Shown: piece by piece, positions 26,473-35,062 of the stretch
Layout of the letters: each line of letters begins with the position of its first letter
How positions within the stretch are numbered: the first letter of the stretch is position 1
Source: Natronoarchaeum philippinense
Lineage (GTDB): Archaea > Halobacteriota > Halobacteria > Halobacteriales > Natronoarchaeaceae
Direction: 5' to 3'
DNA length: 64,000 nucleotides
NCBI RefSeq assembly: GCF_900215575.1
Contig: NZ_OBEJ01000003.1
Coordinates: 124,001-188,000 of the forward strand
Program-made: the position numbers and the translations under genes
The notes under the pieces: generated by a model
Database searches by the model: none
Told to the model about the DNA's origin: nothing
Seen by the model: only the letters and a program-made list of their open reading frames with translations

Positions 26473-26895
26473 ATGCAACGAGAGGTTCCGGTTCCGCTCG
26501 TGCCGAGGTGGGCGCGCTGGGCGCTCGTCGTCGCCGCCGCTACGGTGATCTTCTACGCGTCGGTGCTGGCGGCGCCGCCCGCGGGTCCCGAGACGGGGCC
26601 GATCGGGTTCGATAAGTTCTACCACGCCGGCGGCTACTTCGGGCTCGGACTGGCAGTCGCGTACGCCGTTCTCGACGCCGAGCGGCCGCTCGCGGTGCGG
26701 CTCGCCGTCGTGTTCGCGGTGCCGGTGGCCTACGGCGTCGGCATCGAGGTGGCACAGGGGTTCGTCCCCGAGCGCGCGCTCGATCCGATCGACGCGCTGG
26801 CGAACGCGGTCGGCGGCGCCGCGGCGTGTGCGCTGTACGCCGCCGTCGACCGCCTGTCGGTGCTTCGGCCGGTGGCGATCACCGGCGATCGGTAG
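26473..26895 (+). CDS. VanZ-like membrane protein
   Basis: A 140-residue membrane protein with about four TM segments. FDKFYHAGGYFGLGLAVAYAV and GIEVAQGFVPERALDPIDALANAVGG match the VanZ domain (conserved D/K-x-x-H near the second segment, and E-x-x-Q plus DxxxNxxG later). Function of VanZ proteins in archaea is unknown. The start at ATG 26473 follows a T-rich stretch at 26439-26443 and gives MQREVPVPLVPRWARW. It converges with the SpoOM-like gene. Confidence 0.82.
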   Translation: MQREVPVPLVPRWARWALVVAAATVIFYASVLAAPPAGPETGPIGFDKFYHAGGYFGLGLAVAYAVLDAERPLAVRLAVVFAVPVAYGVGIEVAQGFVPERALDPIDALANAVGGAAACALYAAVDRLSVLRPVAITGDR

Positions 26896-26922
26896 GCGAC
26901 CGGCAGCGATGTCTCGCGGGCC

Positions 26923-27657
26923 TCAGCTGTGGCGCTCGATCTCCCGCTTCAGATCGTCGCGTACCTGCGCCACGTCGGTCGACGTGACCGAGAGCCGAGT
27001 CTTGCTTTCGTCGGTGTCGGCCATCTCGCTGAGGAGGCCGCCGCGGCGGTCGATTTCGACGAATAGATCGAGCTGGTCGGGGCCGGGCTGGGCGACGATT
27101 TCGACCTCGTCGAGGGCGTCCCGGAACGGGCCGGTCTGAGCGCGGAACTCGAACTCTTGGATGAACGAACTACCAGTGTAGCGCCCGTAGGGGTCGGCCT
27201 CGCACTCGGCCGTCCGGAACGAAAAGCCGAGGTCGTCCATGGCGTCGAACACCGCCTGAAGCCGTGGGGTCGGCTGCACGTCGAGGTAATCCTTGTCTTC
27301 GGGGTCGACCGCGAGGTCGATGTCAAGTTCCGTCTCGATCCACACGTCGATGCCGCCGACCGTCACCGGCGTCCCGTAGGGGATGTCGATCGAGACTTCC
27401 CGCGTCTCTTCCTGATCGGGTTCGATCGTGAGCCCGTCTGCGAGCGTGAACCGGTCGATGTCGACCTCTCGGTAGCCGTCGTCGGTGCGATAGCGCGTCT
27501 CGACTTCGAACCGGATCGTTCCGACCTCCTGTTCTGCGTTGCCGCCCGTGATGTGGACGTCTGCGTCGACCGTTTCGCCGGGCCGGACCGTTTCGGAGGG
27601 GAGGACCGTGTCTACGCTTGCGTTGCCGATACCGATGCTTGCGAGGACGTTTTTCAT
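26923..27657 (-). CDS. SpoOM family (Spo0M-like) arrestin-fold protein
   Basis: A 244-residue soluble acidic protein. It begins MKNVLASIGIGNASVDTVL, followed by ETVRPGETVDADVHITGGNAEQ (VRPGETVDADVHITGG) and IDIPYGTPVTVGGIDVWIETELDID (IPYGTPVTVGG), the repeated beta-sandwich signature of Spo0M/arrestin-like proteins. In Bacillus Spo0M affects sporulation control; the archaeal role is unknown. I chose ATG 27657, as the upstream 25 residues are unlike the family. A very AT-rich region precedes the gene. Confidence 0.85.
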   Translation of the reverse strand: MKNVLASIGIGNASVDTVLPSETVRPGETVDADVHITGGNAEQEVGTIRFEVETRYRTDDGYREVDIDRFTLADGLTIEPDQEETREVSIDIPYGTPVTVGGIDVWIETELDIDLAVDPEDKDYLDVQPTPRLQAVFDAMDDLGFSFRTAECEADPYGRYTGSSFIQEFEFRAQTGPFRDALDEVEIVAQPGPDQLDLFVEIDRRGGLLSEMADTDESKTRLSVTSTDVAQVRDDLKREIERHS

Positions 27658-28078
27658 CGCACCAAGTACTGCTCTTCGATGATTGATATAACTGTGGTTG
27701 TATGATATCCCCGAACATACAGCGGCTGCCACGACGGTACATTATAATACAAATATTCTATATTTCTTAGAAGACATTGATTTTCTGACTAAGATTTGCG
27801 GGCGTGTTTCACTCGCGCTGGTTGGTTCTGTGCGATATGAGATCTAAAAAATTCTATTATAAAATAAACGGAGTTTAAATAATAACGCCTTTTATTATCT
27901 GTGTCTTATCTATAATCTCGGTATCTTAATTTTCTTCTGCCTCGCCGCAGCTTCGCTTCGGGCGATGGATTTCTCGAATATCTACAAACTCATAATTTGT
28001 CTTTCTATAATTGTATTTTGACTATTCGGTCTATCGGCGCGGACGTACACGTCGTGACGTTTCGCTTCCGGCGTTCGC
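27658..28078. other. AT-rich intergenic region, no gene seen
   Basis: This is 421 bases, strongly AT-rich between about 27,735 and 28,030 (for example TAAATAATAACG and many TATA-like stretches). Convincing frames are absent on both strands. It can hold the promoter of the SpoOM-like gene at its left end. The right part follows the stop of the mutarotase gene. The composition contrast suggests a site of past insertion, but no element ends were recognised. Confidence 0.6.
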
Positions 28079-28381
28079 TCAGATCATCCGATAGACCTCG
28101 TCCATCCACGGGTCGTCTTCGTCGACGAGGATCGGCTCCATCACCTCGTCCCAGTCGGCTTGGGCCTCGCTTTCGGCCATGACTGCTCTGATGGCGTCGG
28201 GATCTTCGGCCTCCATGTAGCCGAACACGTGGCCGTCTTTCTCGAAGACGCTGTAGGTTTCCAGCTCTGCGCCGGAGTCGAGGTACGCTTCCTCCAGCGC
28301 GGCCGGAACGTCTTCGTGCTCGGTGCGGTAGGCCTCGCGCTGGCCGTCTGCTATCCGGAGGTGGAATGCGATCCGTTCCAT
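28079..28381 (-). CDS. rhaM: L-rhamnose mutarotase family protein
   Basis: A 100-residue dimeric ferredoxin-like-fold protein. MERIAFHLRIADGQREAYRTEH, GAELETYSVFEKDGHVFGYME and the C-terminal DEDDPWMDEVYRMI match the RhaM/DUF718 family, which interconverts alpha and beta anomers of L-rhamnose (or fucose). The conserved histidine in the first strand and the Trp near the C-terminus are present. It is divergent from the lactonase gene with 78 bases between, at the left end of a deoxysugar gene region, which supports a sugar role. Confidence 0.88.
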   Translation of the reverse strand: MERIAFHLRIADGQREAYRTEHEDVPAALEEAYLDSGAELETYSVFEKDGHVFGYMEAEDPDAIRAVMAESEAQADWDEVMEPILVDEDDPWMDEVYRMI

Positions 28382-28459
28382 ACGACACTCGCTTGCACGG
28401 CACCGGGCTTAGTTCTTCTGCGGGCGCAGTTTTAAGGGGTATCGCACGACGGTTAGAGT

Positions 28460-29326
28460 ATGCTCGATAGCCACACCCACGCGTGGGGGCCGGCCAGTGC
28501 GGCACACCCGTGGACGAACGGTCCGCTGCTCGATCTCGTTGACGACTTCGACGTTCACACCGTCTACACGGCCGATCGGCTGCTGGCCGACATGGATCGC
28601 AACGGCGTCGACGAGGCCGTCGTCGTCGGGTATCCGATCTGCGACTGGACGGACAACTGGTACACGCTCGACGCCGCCGCGGGGCACGACCGACTCTACG
28701 GCATCGTCATGATCGACCCCTTCGCCGACGACGCGGCCGAGCAACTTCGGCGCTGCATGGCGACCGACGGCGTGCTGGGCGTTCGCCTCGGTGCAGCGTG
28801 TCCGTACGACCGGATGTGGGAGACGTTCGACCCCAGCGTCACGTGGCTCCGGGACGCCATCGAGGAGACCGAGTTCTGGGACGCCGCCGTCGAGACCGAC
28901 GCCGCGGTGCAGATCCTCTGTGACCACGGCCAGCTCGATCAGGCGCTCGAACTCGTCGAAGCCTACCCTGAACTCACGTACCTGTTCGACCACTTCGCAC
29001 ACGCCGGCCCCGAGACGCCGACGGACGAGACATTCGGGCAGTTCGCCGACCTCGCAGAGTATGACTCAGTCGCCGTGAAAGTCTCCGAAATCGTCCACAT
29101 GTCCGATTCGGCGTTCCCCTACGCGGATATGTACGAGCACGTCAGGTGGCTTCTGGAGACGTTCGGCCGCGAACGGGTGATCTGGGGGTCAGACTACCCC
29201 AACGTCAGCGACGCCGCAAGCTACGCCGAGGCGATCAACTGGCTCGGACAGGTCGATTCGCTGTCCGACGCCGACCGCGAGTGGCTCACAGGCCGATCCT
29301 TCCGACGCCACGTCGGCCTCGACTGA
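28460..29326 (+). CDS. Amidohydrolase-family lactonase (candidate L-rhamnono-1,4-lactonase)
   Basis: A 288-residue amidohydrolase_2 TIM barrel. It starts MLDSHTHAWG with the HxH metal motif; further ligands lie in ILCDHGQ, FDHFAHAG and WGSDYPNVSDAASY. The family includes lactonases acting on sugar lactones and decarboxylases. Position beside rhaM and within a cluster containing L-rhamnonate dehydratase makes hydrolysis of L-rhamnonolactone the best guess. A TATA-like GTTTTAAGG lies about 24-32 bases before the ATG, giving a leaderless-type transcript. Confidence 0.8.
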   Translation: MLDSHTHAWGPASAAHPWTNGPLLDLVDDFDVHTVYTADRLLADMDRNGVDEAVVVGYPICDWTDNWYTLDAAAGHDRLYGIVMIDPFADDAAEQLRRCMATDGVLGVRLGAACPYDRMWETFDPSVTWLRDAIEETEFWDAAVETDAAVQILCDHGQLDQALELVEAYPELTYLFDHFAHAGPETPTDETFGQFADLAEYDSVAVKVSEIVHMSDSAFPYADMYEHVRWLLETFGRERVIWGSDYPNVSDAASYAEAINWLGQVDSLSDADREWLTGRSFRRHVGLD

Positions 29327-29353
29327 GACGCCGCTTTCGGCCGGTCAGCCCTG

Positions 29354-31687
29354 TCAGTCTCGGACTGATTCGAGCAGACACCGTTGCTCGACGCGCATTA
29401 CCGTCCGCTGGGCGTCCTCGACTGCGTCGATGTTCGCCGAGATCGAGGTTGCGCCTTCGGTGACGAGATAGCGGATCATCTCCGGATCGGAGCCGGCCTG
29501 TCCGCAGATGCTCGTCGCAACGTCGTGCTCGCGGCACGTCTCGATCACCCGCCCGATGAGTTCGAGCACCGCCGGGTGAAGTTCGTCGAAGCGGTCGGCT
29601 ACCTGCTCGTTGTTCCGATCGACCGCGAGCGTGTGCTGGGTCAGGTCGTTCGTGCCAAAGGAGACGAAATCGAGGCCCGTCTCGCAGAGCCCTTCGATGG
29701 AGAGCGCGCTCGCGGGCGTCTCGACCATCGCGCCCCACGAGCGCTTGTCGGGATCGATCCCTGCCGCTCGCAGGCGATCCTTCGCTCGCAGCGCGTCCTC
29801 GGCGTCGTTGACCATCGGAAACATGATCTCGACGTTGTCGTAGCCCATCTCGTAGAGCCGGGCGAACGCCGCCAGTTCGTGCTCGAAGAGTTCGGGCTTG
29901 TCGAGCGAGCGTCTGATCCCGCGGTAGCCGAGCATCGGATTGTGCTCGGTCGGCTCGCCGTCGCCGCCCTGCAGTCTGCGGAACTCGTCGGTCGGCGCGT
30001 CGAGCGTCCGGACGCGCACCGGCCGCGGGTAGAACGCGTCGGCGACCGTCTGGATCCCGTCGGCGAGCTCGCGCACGTACGCGTCGGCGCCGTGGTCCGC
30101 GACGTACCGCTCGGGCGTCTTGTCCGTCGAGAGGATCAAGTGCTCGGTCCGGAGCAGGCCGACGCCATCGGCACCCGTGTTCGCGGCGCGTTCGGCGGCG
30201 TCGGGGATCGAGATGTTCACCTTGACTTCGGTCGCCGTCATCGGCTTCGGCTGGGCCTGCACCGGCTCTGCGGGCTGCTCGTCTCGGCCGGCCGCCGCCG
30301 CCGAGTCCGGAGTGCTCTCGTCGATCGGCTCCTCGACGGGCCCGCTTCTGACCTGTCCTTTCTCTCCGTCGACGTGAATCCGATCTCCATCGGCGATCTC
30401 GGCAGTTCCCGATTCGGTCCCGACGACGGCCGGTACTTCCAATTCGCGTGAGACGATCGCGGCGTGGGAAGTCATCCCGCCCTCGTCGGTGACCAGTCCG
30501 GCGGCTCGTTTCATCGCAGTCACCATGTCCGGCGTCGTCATCTCGGTGACCAGCACGTCGCCCTCCTCGACTTTGTCGAGGTGATCGAGCCGGTCGACGA
30601 TGCGGGCCCGCCCCGTCGCCGTTCCCGGACTAGCGCCGAGGCCCTGCACGAGCAACTCTTGGCTGTCGGTGCCTGTGCTGGCGCCGGACGACGCCTGCGC
30701 GCTCGCCCCGCCGTCGGCGGTCGCTCCCGCCGCGTCGGCGTCGTCGCTCTCGATCGTCGTGATCGGCCGCGATTGGAGCAGGTAGATTTCGTCGCCCTCG
30801 ATCGCCCACTCGACGTCCTGCGGCCCGTCGTAGAGCGCCTCGACGCGCTCGCCGATTGCGACCAGCCGGTCGAGTTCGTCGGCCGAAAGGACGCGCTCGG
30901 TTCGCCGGTCGTCCGGCACTGCGGTTTCGACGGTCTCGCCCGTCTCCGGGTCGCGGACGTGCATCACCGTCTTCTCGGCGACGGTCGCGTCGAGGACAGC
31001 GCGTCCGTCCCGATCGACGACGTAGTTGTCCGGCGTCACGACGCCCGAGACGACGGCTTCGCCGAGCCCCCACGCGGCTTCGATCACCGACTGGGCCGCG
31101 CCGGTCGAGGGGTGGCTCGTGAACATGACGCCGCTCTTGTCGGCGGCGACCATCTCTTGGACGACGACGGCCATGTCCACGTCCGTGTGCGAGAAGCCCT
31201 GCTCTTGCCGGTAGTAGATCGCACGCTCGGTGAACAGCGACGCCCAGCACTGCCGGACGCGATCGACGAGCGCCTCGCCGGTTACGTTCAGGAACGTCTC
31301 TTGCTGGCCCGCGAAGGACGCGTCGGGGAGGTCCTCGGCGGTCGCCGACGATCGGACGGCCACCGGCGTCCCCGCACCGATCGTCTCGTAGGCGTCGAGA
31401 ATCTCCTCGCGGACCGCTTCGGGCACCGCAGTCTCCTCGATGAGCGTTCGCACCCGGTCTTTCGCCGCGGCGAGCTGTGTAGAGTCCTCCACGTCGATGT
31501 CGAGCGCGGCCTCGATATCGTCTTCGAGGCCGGCTTCCCGGACGAATCGCCGATACGTTCCCGCGGTGACGACAAAGCCCGGCGGGACCGGGAGGTCGTT
31601 TACGGTGAGTTCCCCGAGCGACGCCGCTTTCCCGCCGACTTCCTCAAGGCTGTCCGCCGAGATGTCTCCCAGCCACAGGATGGCCAT
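29354..31687 (-). CDS. ppsA: Phosphoenolpyruvate synthase (pyruvate, water dikinase)
   Basis: A 777-residue three-domain enzyme converting pyruvate and ATP to PEP, AMP and phosphate. The N-terminal ATP-grasp domain begins LGDISADSLEEVGGKAASLGEL. The phospho-histidine domain has the signature GGMTSHAAIVSRELEVPAVVG (in parts GGMTSHAAIVSREL). The C-terminal PEP-binding domain has GVGLLRTEHLIL, FGTNDLTQHTLAVDR and CGQAGSDP. A low-complexity Ala/Asp/Ser linker (about 315-340) sits before the swivelling domain. It lies among rhamnose genes whose products are pyruvate and lactate, so it likely opens gluconeogenesis from them. Confidence 0.95.
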   Translation of the reverse strand: MAILWLGDISADSLEEVGGKAASLGELTVNDLPVPPGFVVTAGTYRRFVREAGLEDDIEAALDIDVEDSTQLAAAKDRVRTLIEETAVPEAVREEILDAYETIGAGTPVAVRSSATAEDLPDASFAGQQETFLNVTGEALVDRVRQCWASLFTERAIYYRQEQGFSHTDVDMAVVVQEMVAADKSGVMFTSHPSTGAAQSVIEAAWGLGEAVVSGVVTPDNYVVDRDGRAVLDATVAEKTVMHVRDPETGETVETAVPDDRRTERVLSADELDRLVAIGERVEALYDGPQDVEWAIEGDEIYLLQSRPITTIESDDADAAGATADGGASAQASSGASTGTDSQELLVQGLGASPGTATGRARIVDRLDHLDKVEEGDVLVTEMTTPDMVTAMKRAAGLVTDEGGMTSHAAIVSRELEVPAVVGTESGTAEIADGDRIHVDGEKGQVRSGPVEEPIDESTPDSAAAAGRDEQPAEPVQAQPKPMTATEVKVNISIPDAAERAANTGADGVGLLRTEHLILSTDKTPERYVADHGADAYVRELADGIQTVADAFYPRPVRVRTLDAPTDEFRRLQGGDGEPTEHNPMLGYRGIRRSLDKPELFEHELAAFARLYEMGYDNVEIMFPMVNDAEDALRAKDRLRAAGIDPDKRSWGAMVETPASALSIEGLCETGLDFVSFGTNDLTQHTLAVDRNNEQVADRFDELHPAVLELIGRVIETCREHDVATSICGQAGSDPEMIRYLVTEGATSISANIDAVEDAQRTVMRVEQRCLLESVRD

Positions 31688-31820
31688 TGTGTGTTAGACA
31701 CTGGGCATGTTCTATTAATATCTTCCGGCGGACTCCGACAGCACCGGACGTTTTGCGGCGAAGCGAGCGCTCACGGTGCCGTTTTCGGGAATTCGACTGG
31801 TTCGATTCCGGGCGGCCGAG

Positions 31821-32663
31821 CTACTCGTCGACTTCCTCGACGGTGTTGACGAGCGTGCCGACGCCCTCGACTTCGACCTCGACGGTTTCTCCGGGATGGA
31901 GCTGGATGTCTTGGAAGGTTCCGACGCCTTCGGGCGTCCCCGTGGCGATCACGTCGCCCGGTTCGAGGCGAACCCGCGAGGAGACGAAGGCAACGAGGTC
32001 GGCGACCGTCCGGATCATCATGCCGGTGTTGTCGTCCTGCATCGTCTCGCCGTCGACGCGGGAGGCGATGTCTAGGTCCTGCGGGTCGTCGATCTCGTCG
32101 ACGGCGACGTAGGGGCCGACTGGCGTCGTCCGCTCCATCGCCTTGCCCGAGAACCAGTCGAGTAAGTCATCGTCGCCGACCTGCAGACCGAGCTGGAGGT
32201 CCCGCGCGGACGTGTCGTTGAGGATCGTGTACCCGGCGACGTGATCGAGCGCGTCCTCGGCGTCGACGTGGCGTGCCGGCTCGCCGATCACCGCCGCCAG
32301 TTCGGCTTCGTAGTCGATCTCCTCGGTCACGCGGGTGTGATACGAGATCGGCTCGCCGTGGCCGACGAGCGTGCGTGGGAGCTTCATGAACACCAGCGGC
32401 CACTCGGGCACCTCGATGTCGGACTCCTCGGCGTGGGCCTCGTAGTTCAGTGCCGCACAGAACACCGTGTTCTCCCGGGTCGTCGGCGGTAGGTGCGTGA
32501 TCGAATCGCGGTCGAACGTCTCGCCGTCGGCGTCGGCGGCGTCTTCGGGCCGCGAGAGGGCGTCCTGAAAGCCGTCGAACTCCTCGGTGACATCCCGGAC
32601 CGTGCCGTCCTCGAACACTCCGATACGTGCCTCCCCATCCGCTTGGAATCGTCCAATACGCAT
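31821..32663 (-). CDS. FAH-family hydrolase (candidate 2,4-diketo-3-deoxy-L-rhamnonate hydrolase)
   Basis: A 280-residue fumarylacetoacetate-hydrolase-fold protein. Metal ligands lie in EEIDYEAELAAVIG. It also has GYTILNDTSARDLQ, KAMERTTPVGPYV and the C-terminal GDVIATGTPEGVG, all classic for the family. In the diketo-hydrolase route this enzyme splits 2,4-diketo-3-deoxyrhamnonate into pyruvate and L-lactate. The SDR dehydrogenase gene lies 90 bases upstream on the same strand and would supply the substrate. L-lactate oxidation genes are 2.4 kb away, consistent with the product. Other FAH reactions cannot be excluded by sequence alone. Confidence 0.85.
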   Translation of the reverse strand: MRIGRFQADGEARIGVFEDGTVRDVTEEFDGFQDALSRPEDAADADGETFDRDSITHLPPTTRENTVFCAALNYEAHAEESDIEVPEWPLVFMKLPRTLVGHGEPISYHTRVTEEIDYEAELAAVIGEPARHVDAEDALDHVAGYTILNDTSARDLQLGLQVGDDDLLDWFSGKAMERTTPVGPYVAVDEIDDPQDLDIASRVDGETMQDDNTGMMIRTVADLVAFVSSRVRLEPGDVIATGTPEGVGTFQDIQLHPGETVEVEVEGVGTLVNTVEEVDE

Positions 32664-32752
32664 GTTCGTCTACTCTCTGCCCCGTACCTTTAGATTTTCG
32701 CTCACCGGTTCGTCGGCGTCGTCTGGCCCTCTTGCGGGTGCCCGCCGCCGTC

Positions 32753-33550
32753 TCAGCCCCTGAGATAGCCGCCGTCGACGGCGATCGACTCGCCGGTGAT
32801 CCACTCGCCCTCTTCGGAGAGCAACAACACCGCGGCGTGGCCGATCTCCTCGGGCGTGCCGATCCGGTCGAGCACGTGCTCGTCGATCGTCTCGGCCAGT
32901 AGCTCTTCTTCGGTGGCGTCTGACTGTGCGGCGCGCTCTTCGAGCCACTGCTGGACCATCGGCGTGTCGATCGTCCCCGGCTTGATCGAGTTGGCAGTGA
33001 TGCCGTGCTCGGCCAACTCCTTTGCGAGGACGGTCGTGAACGTCACGACGGCAGCCTTGGAGGCGCCGTAGGCGCCCTGTCCTTTGAATGGCCGCTCGGC
33101 GCCGACCGAGGCGACGTTGACGATGCTCCCGGCCGTTTCGGTCTCGATCATCCGCTCTGCGACGTGCTTCGAGACGAGGAACGTCCCCTTGGCGTTGACG
33201 CCGAAGTGTCGATCCCAATCCTCCTCGGTCGTCTCCAGAATCGAGATTGCTTGTTGGACGCCGGCGTTGTTCACCAGTCCGTCGATCGGCCCCAGTTCGG
33301 ATTCGGCCCCTTCGACGGCGTCGGCGACGGCGTCCGCGTCGGTGACATCCACCTTCCATACTGTCGCTGCGCCGCCGATATCGCGGACTTCGTCGGCCGT
33401 TTCCTCGGCAACGTCCGGCCGCAGGTCAAATATCGAGATGTCCGCACCGGAGCGGGCACACCGCCGCGCGATGCCGCGGCCGATGCCTCTTGCCCCGCCT
33501 GTCACGACGACGTGGCGTCCGGCCAGTCGGCTGTCCACTAACTCGCTCAT
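32753..33550 (-). CDS. SDR-family dehydrogenase (candidate 2-keto-3-deoxy-L-rhamnonate 4-dehydrogenase)
   Basis: A 265-residue classical SDR. It has TGGARGIGRGIA (TGxxxGxG cofactor loop), Asp 42 after the second strand (ISIFDLRP), which favours NAD+, and GLVNNAGVQQ. The catalytic serine lies in VNVASVGAE and YGASK supplies the Tyr/Lys pair. The C-terminus is GESIAVDGGYLRG. Position directly upstream of the FAH-type hydrolase suggests it oxidises KDR at C4. I chose ATG 33550 (MSELVDSRLAGRHVVVTGG); the upstream extension to 33871 is arginine-rich and overlaps the IclR gene. Confidence 0.88.
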   Translation of the reverse strand: MSELVDSRLAGRHVVVTGGARGIGRGIARRCARSGADISIFDLRPDVAEETADEVRDIGGAATVWKVDVTDADAVADAVEGAESELGPIDGLVNNAGVQQAISILETTEEDWDRHFGVNAKGTFLVSKHVAERMIETETAGSIVNVASVGAERPFKGQGAYGASKAAVVTFTTVLAKELAEHGITANSIKPGTIDTPMVQQWLEERAAQSDATEEELLAETIDEHVLDRIGTPEEIGHAAVLLLSEEGEWITGESIAVDGGYLRG

Positions 33551-33708
33551 TTGTCTCGGCCTCCCGTCGTTCCTCGAACCCCCGTCGGCCCAGTTGCTTC
33601 TGCGTCGGCGTCGCCAACGAATGATCCGACCGCTGCGCGGCTCTGGCCGTGCTGAACACGTTGCATCGGTGGATACTGACGGTCGCTGCAACCTAACTGT
33701 TTCCCCGT

Positions 33709-34467
33709 TCAGGCGTGCGAGAGATTCACCTCGATCACGTTTGCGCTCCGCAGGAGCAACTCCGGAATCTCCTCGCGGAACGTCTCGCCGCGCATGCGGC
33801 TCTTCGGCCCCGAAACGCTGATCGCGGCGATAGCCCGACCCTCCTCGTTCGTGATCGGGGCGGCGACACACCGCATCCCCTTGACGCGCTCCTCGTCGTC
33901 GTAGGCGAATCTTCGTTCCCGTATCTGATCGAGCTCGTCGAACAGTTCTCCCCTGTCGCTGATCGTCTTCTCGGTGACGGCCGGCAGGCCGTGGCGATCG
34001 ATGATCGACTCGACTTCCTCTCGGGGACGGAACGCGAGGATCGACTTCCCCAGCGAGGTGGTCTGCAGGTGGACGCGCATGCCGGCGTGCGTGTCCAACT
34101 GGACCGCATCGGGCCCTCGGGCTTTGTAGAGGAAAATGCCTTTTCCGTGTTCCTCGATCATCAGGTTCGTGTGCTCGCCGGTCTGCTCGGCCAGTGTATC
34201 GAGTTCCTCGCTGGCGATGGGATACACTTTGTACCGCGAGCGCGCCTGCTCGCCGACGCCGAGAAATCGGGTGCCGACGTAGTATTCTCCGTCTTTCTTG
34301 ACGAGATACTCCTCGTTTTCGAGCGTCCGGAGGTGATCGTGGATCGTACTCGTCGGTTTGTCGATCTTGTCGGCTAACTCGGAGACGCCGGCGCCCTGTA
34401 GCTCCCGGAGCGTGTTGATGATCTCGAAGGAGGTTTTCGCCGCCTTCACCGGGACTTCCTCTGTCAT
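33709..34467 (-). CDS. IclR-family transcriptional regulator
   Basis: A 252-residue regulator. The N-terminal winged helix-turn-helix reads TSFEIINTLRELQGAGVSELADKIDKPTSTIHDHLRTL (core GAGVSELADKIDKPTSTIHD). The C-terminal effector domain has DTHAGMRVHLQTTSLGKSILAF and VAAPITNEEGRAIAAISVSGP, normal for IclR. ATG 34467 is chosen; MVRS at 34479 is an alternative. It lies amid the rhamnose genes and is the obvious candidate regulator, effector likely a pathway sugar acid. The 595 bases upstream contain three dyads that may be its targets or those of another factor. Confidence 0.92.
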   Translation of the reverse strand: MTEEVPVKAAKTSFEIINTLRELQGAGVSELADKIDKPTSTIHDHLRTLENEEYLVKKDGEYYVGTRFLGVGEQARSRYKVYPIASEELDTLAEQTGEHTNLMIEEHGKGIFLYKARGPDAVQLDTHAGMRVHLQTTSLGKSILAFRPREEVESIIDRHGLPAVTEKTISDRGELFDELDQIRERRFAYDDEERVKGMRCVAAPITNEEGRAIAAISVSGPKSRMRGETFREEIPELLLRSANVIEVNLSHA

Positions 34468-34694
34468 ACTTCGTACCATGTCACATAAACCCAAAAATCT
34501 TCCGCCATCACCGGACGGCTGGACGGACGACGACCGCTCCACTCGAGGTGTGCTCCGCGACGGATCACCGCTGCGCTCTCGCTCTGGGGTCAGTTGTGGT
34601 AGGTTCTGACCGCTTTTGTCTCGCCTGTGCACCTCTCTGACTCGTTGTACCGCCTCGGAACGCCCGGCGAGTGTGCCAACTCGACTGCCAATTT

Positions 34695-34709
34695 TCCGGT
34701 ATCACCGGA
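34695..34709. promoter_or_regulatory. Perfect dyad TCCGGT-ATC-ACCGGA
   Basis: Six-base arms around a 3-base centre, about 230 bases upstream of the IclR start. Could be an operator or a small hairpin. Confidence 0.35.
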
Positions 34710-34750
34710 CAGATATCCGCGCCGAACTCGCTCTTTTCGGCCATGGGGAA

Positions 34751-34770
34751 TTACACCACTATGTCTGTAA
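34751..34770. promoter_or_regulatory. Dyad TTACA-N10-TGTAA, copy 1
   Basis: Perfect 5-base arms with 10-base spacer, preceded by A and followed by AAT. Copy 2 lies exactly 60 bases downstream, shares the central TATG, and has the same flanks, so about 18 of 26 positions are identical. The spacing equals about six helical turns, which would place both on one DNA face. Candidate paired operator. Confidence 0.45.
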
Positions 34771-34810
34771 AATCATCTGCGAGTACGCCGATGGCCGGCG
34801 TCGCGGAGTA

Positions 34811-34830
34811 TTACAAAGATATGGGTGTAA
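34811..34830. promoter_or_regulatory. Dyad TTACA-N10-TGTAA, copy 2
   Basis: Same layout as copy 1 (34751-34770), with spacer AAGATATGGG. The repetition of arms, spacer length and AAAAT-type flank makes chance less likely. Regulated gene not certain; the nearest start downstream of either orientation is the IclR gene. Confidence 0.45.
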
Positions 34831-35062
34831 AATACAGCCTGCGGTGGGTATTCCCTTCCAGTTTGCTCTCGTGGATCGTCCGATCAGCGCCGCCGCCGAA
34901 CGGCGTTTCGACCGTTGAACCCCCTCCGAACTGGCCGTCCGGCATTGCCGGATACTGGCGACGATGTGCAGACTGTTGTACGCCGGCACGCTCTCAGTAT
35001 GCTCGGCGCTCGCGCTGCCGGCTTCGACTCGATCTCAAGCAGAAAGCGGGTCGGTGCGGGGC

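Larger units (their letters stand above)
34468..35062. other. Long intergenic region with several dyads, no convincing gene
   Basis: 595 bases between the IclR gene start and the end of the LutB-A gene. A TATA-like ATAAACCC lies about 20 bases before the IclR start. Three inverted repeats are listed separately (34695-34709, 34751-34770, 34811-34830). A + strand frame from 34761 runs on for many codons but quickly becomes Arg/Ser-rich and overlaps the LutB-A gene antisense, so I do not call it. Confidence 0.55.

Noticed and set aside
31798-31820. GGTTCGATTCCGGGC resembling a tRNA T-arm
   Set aside because: The stem pairs poorly and no D-arm, anticodon arm or acceptor stem can be built from the flanking bases.
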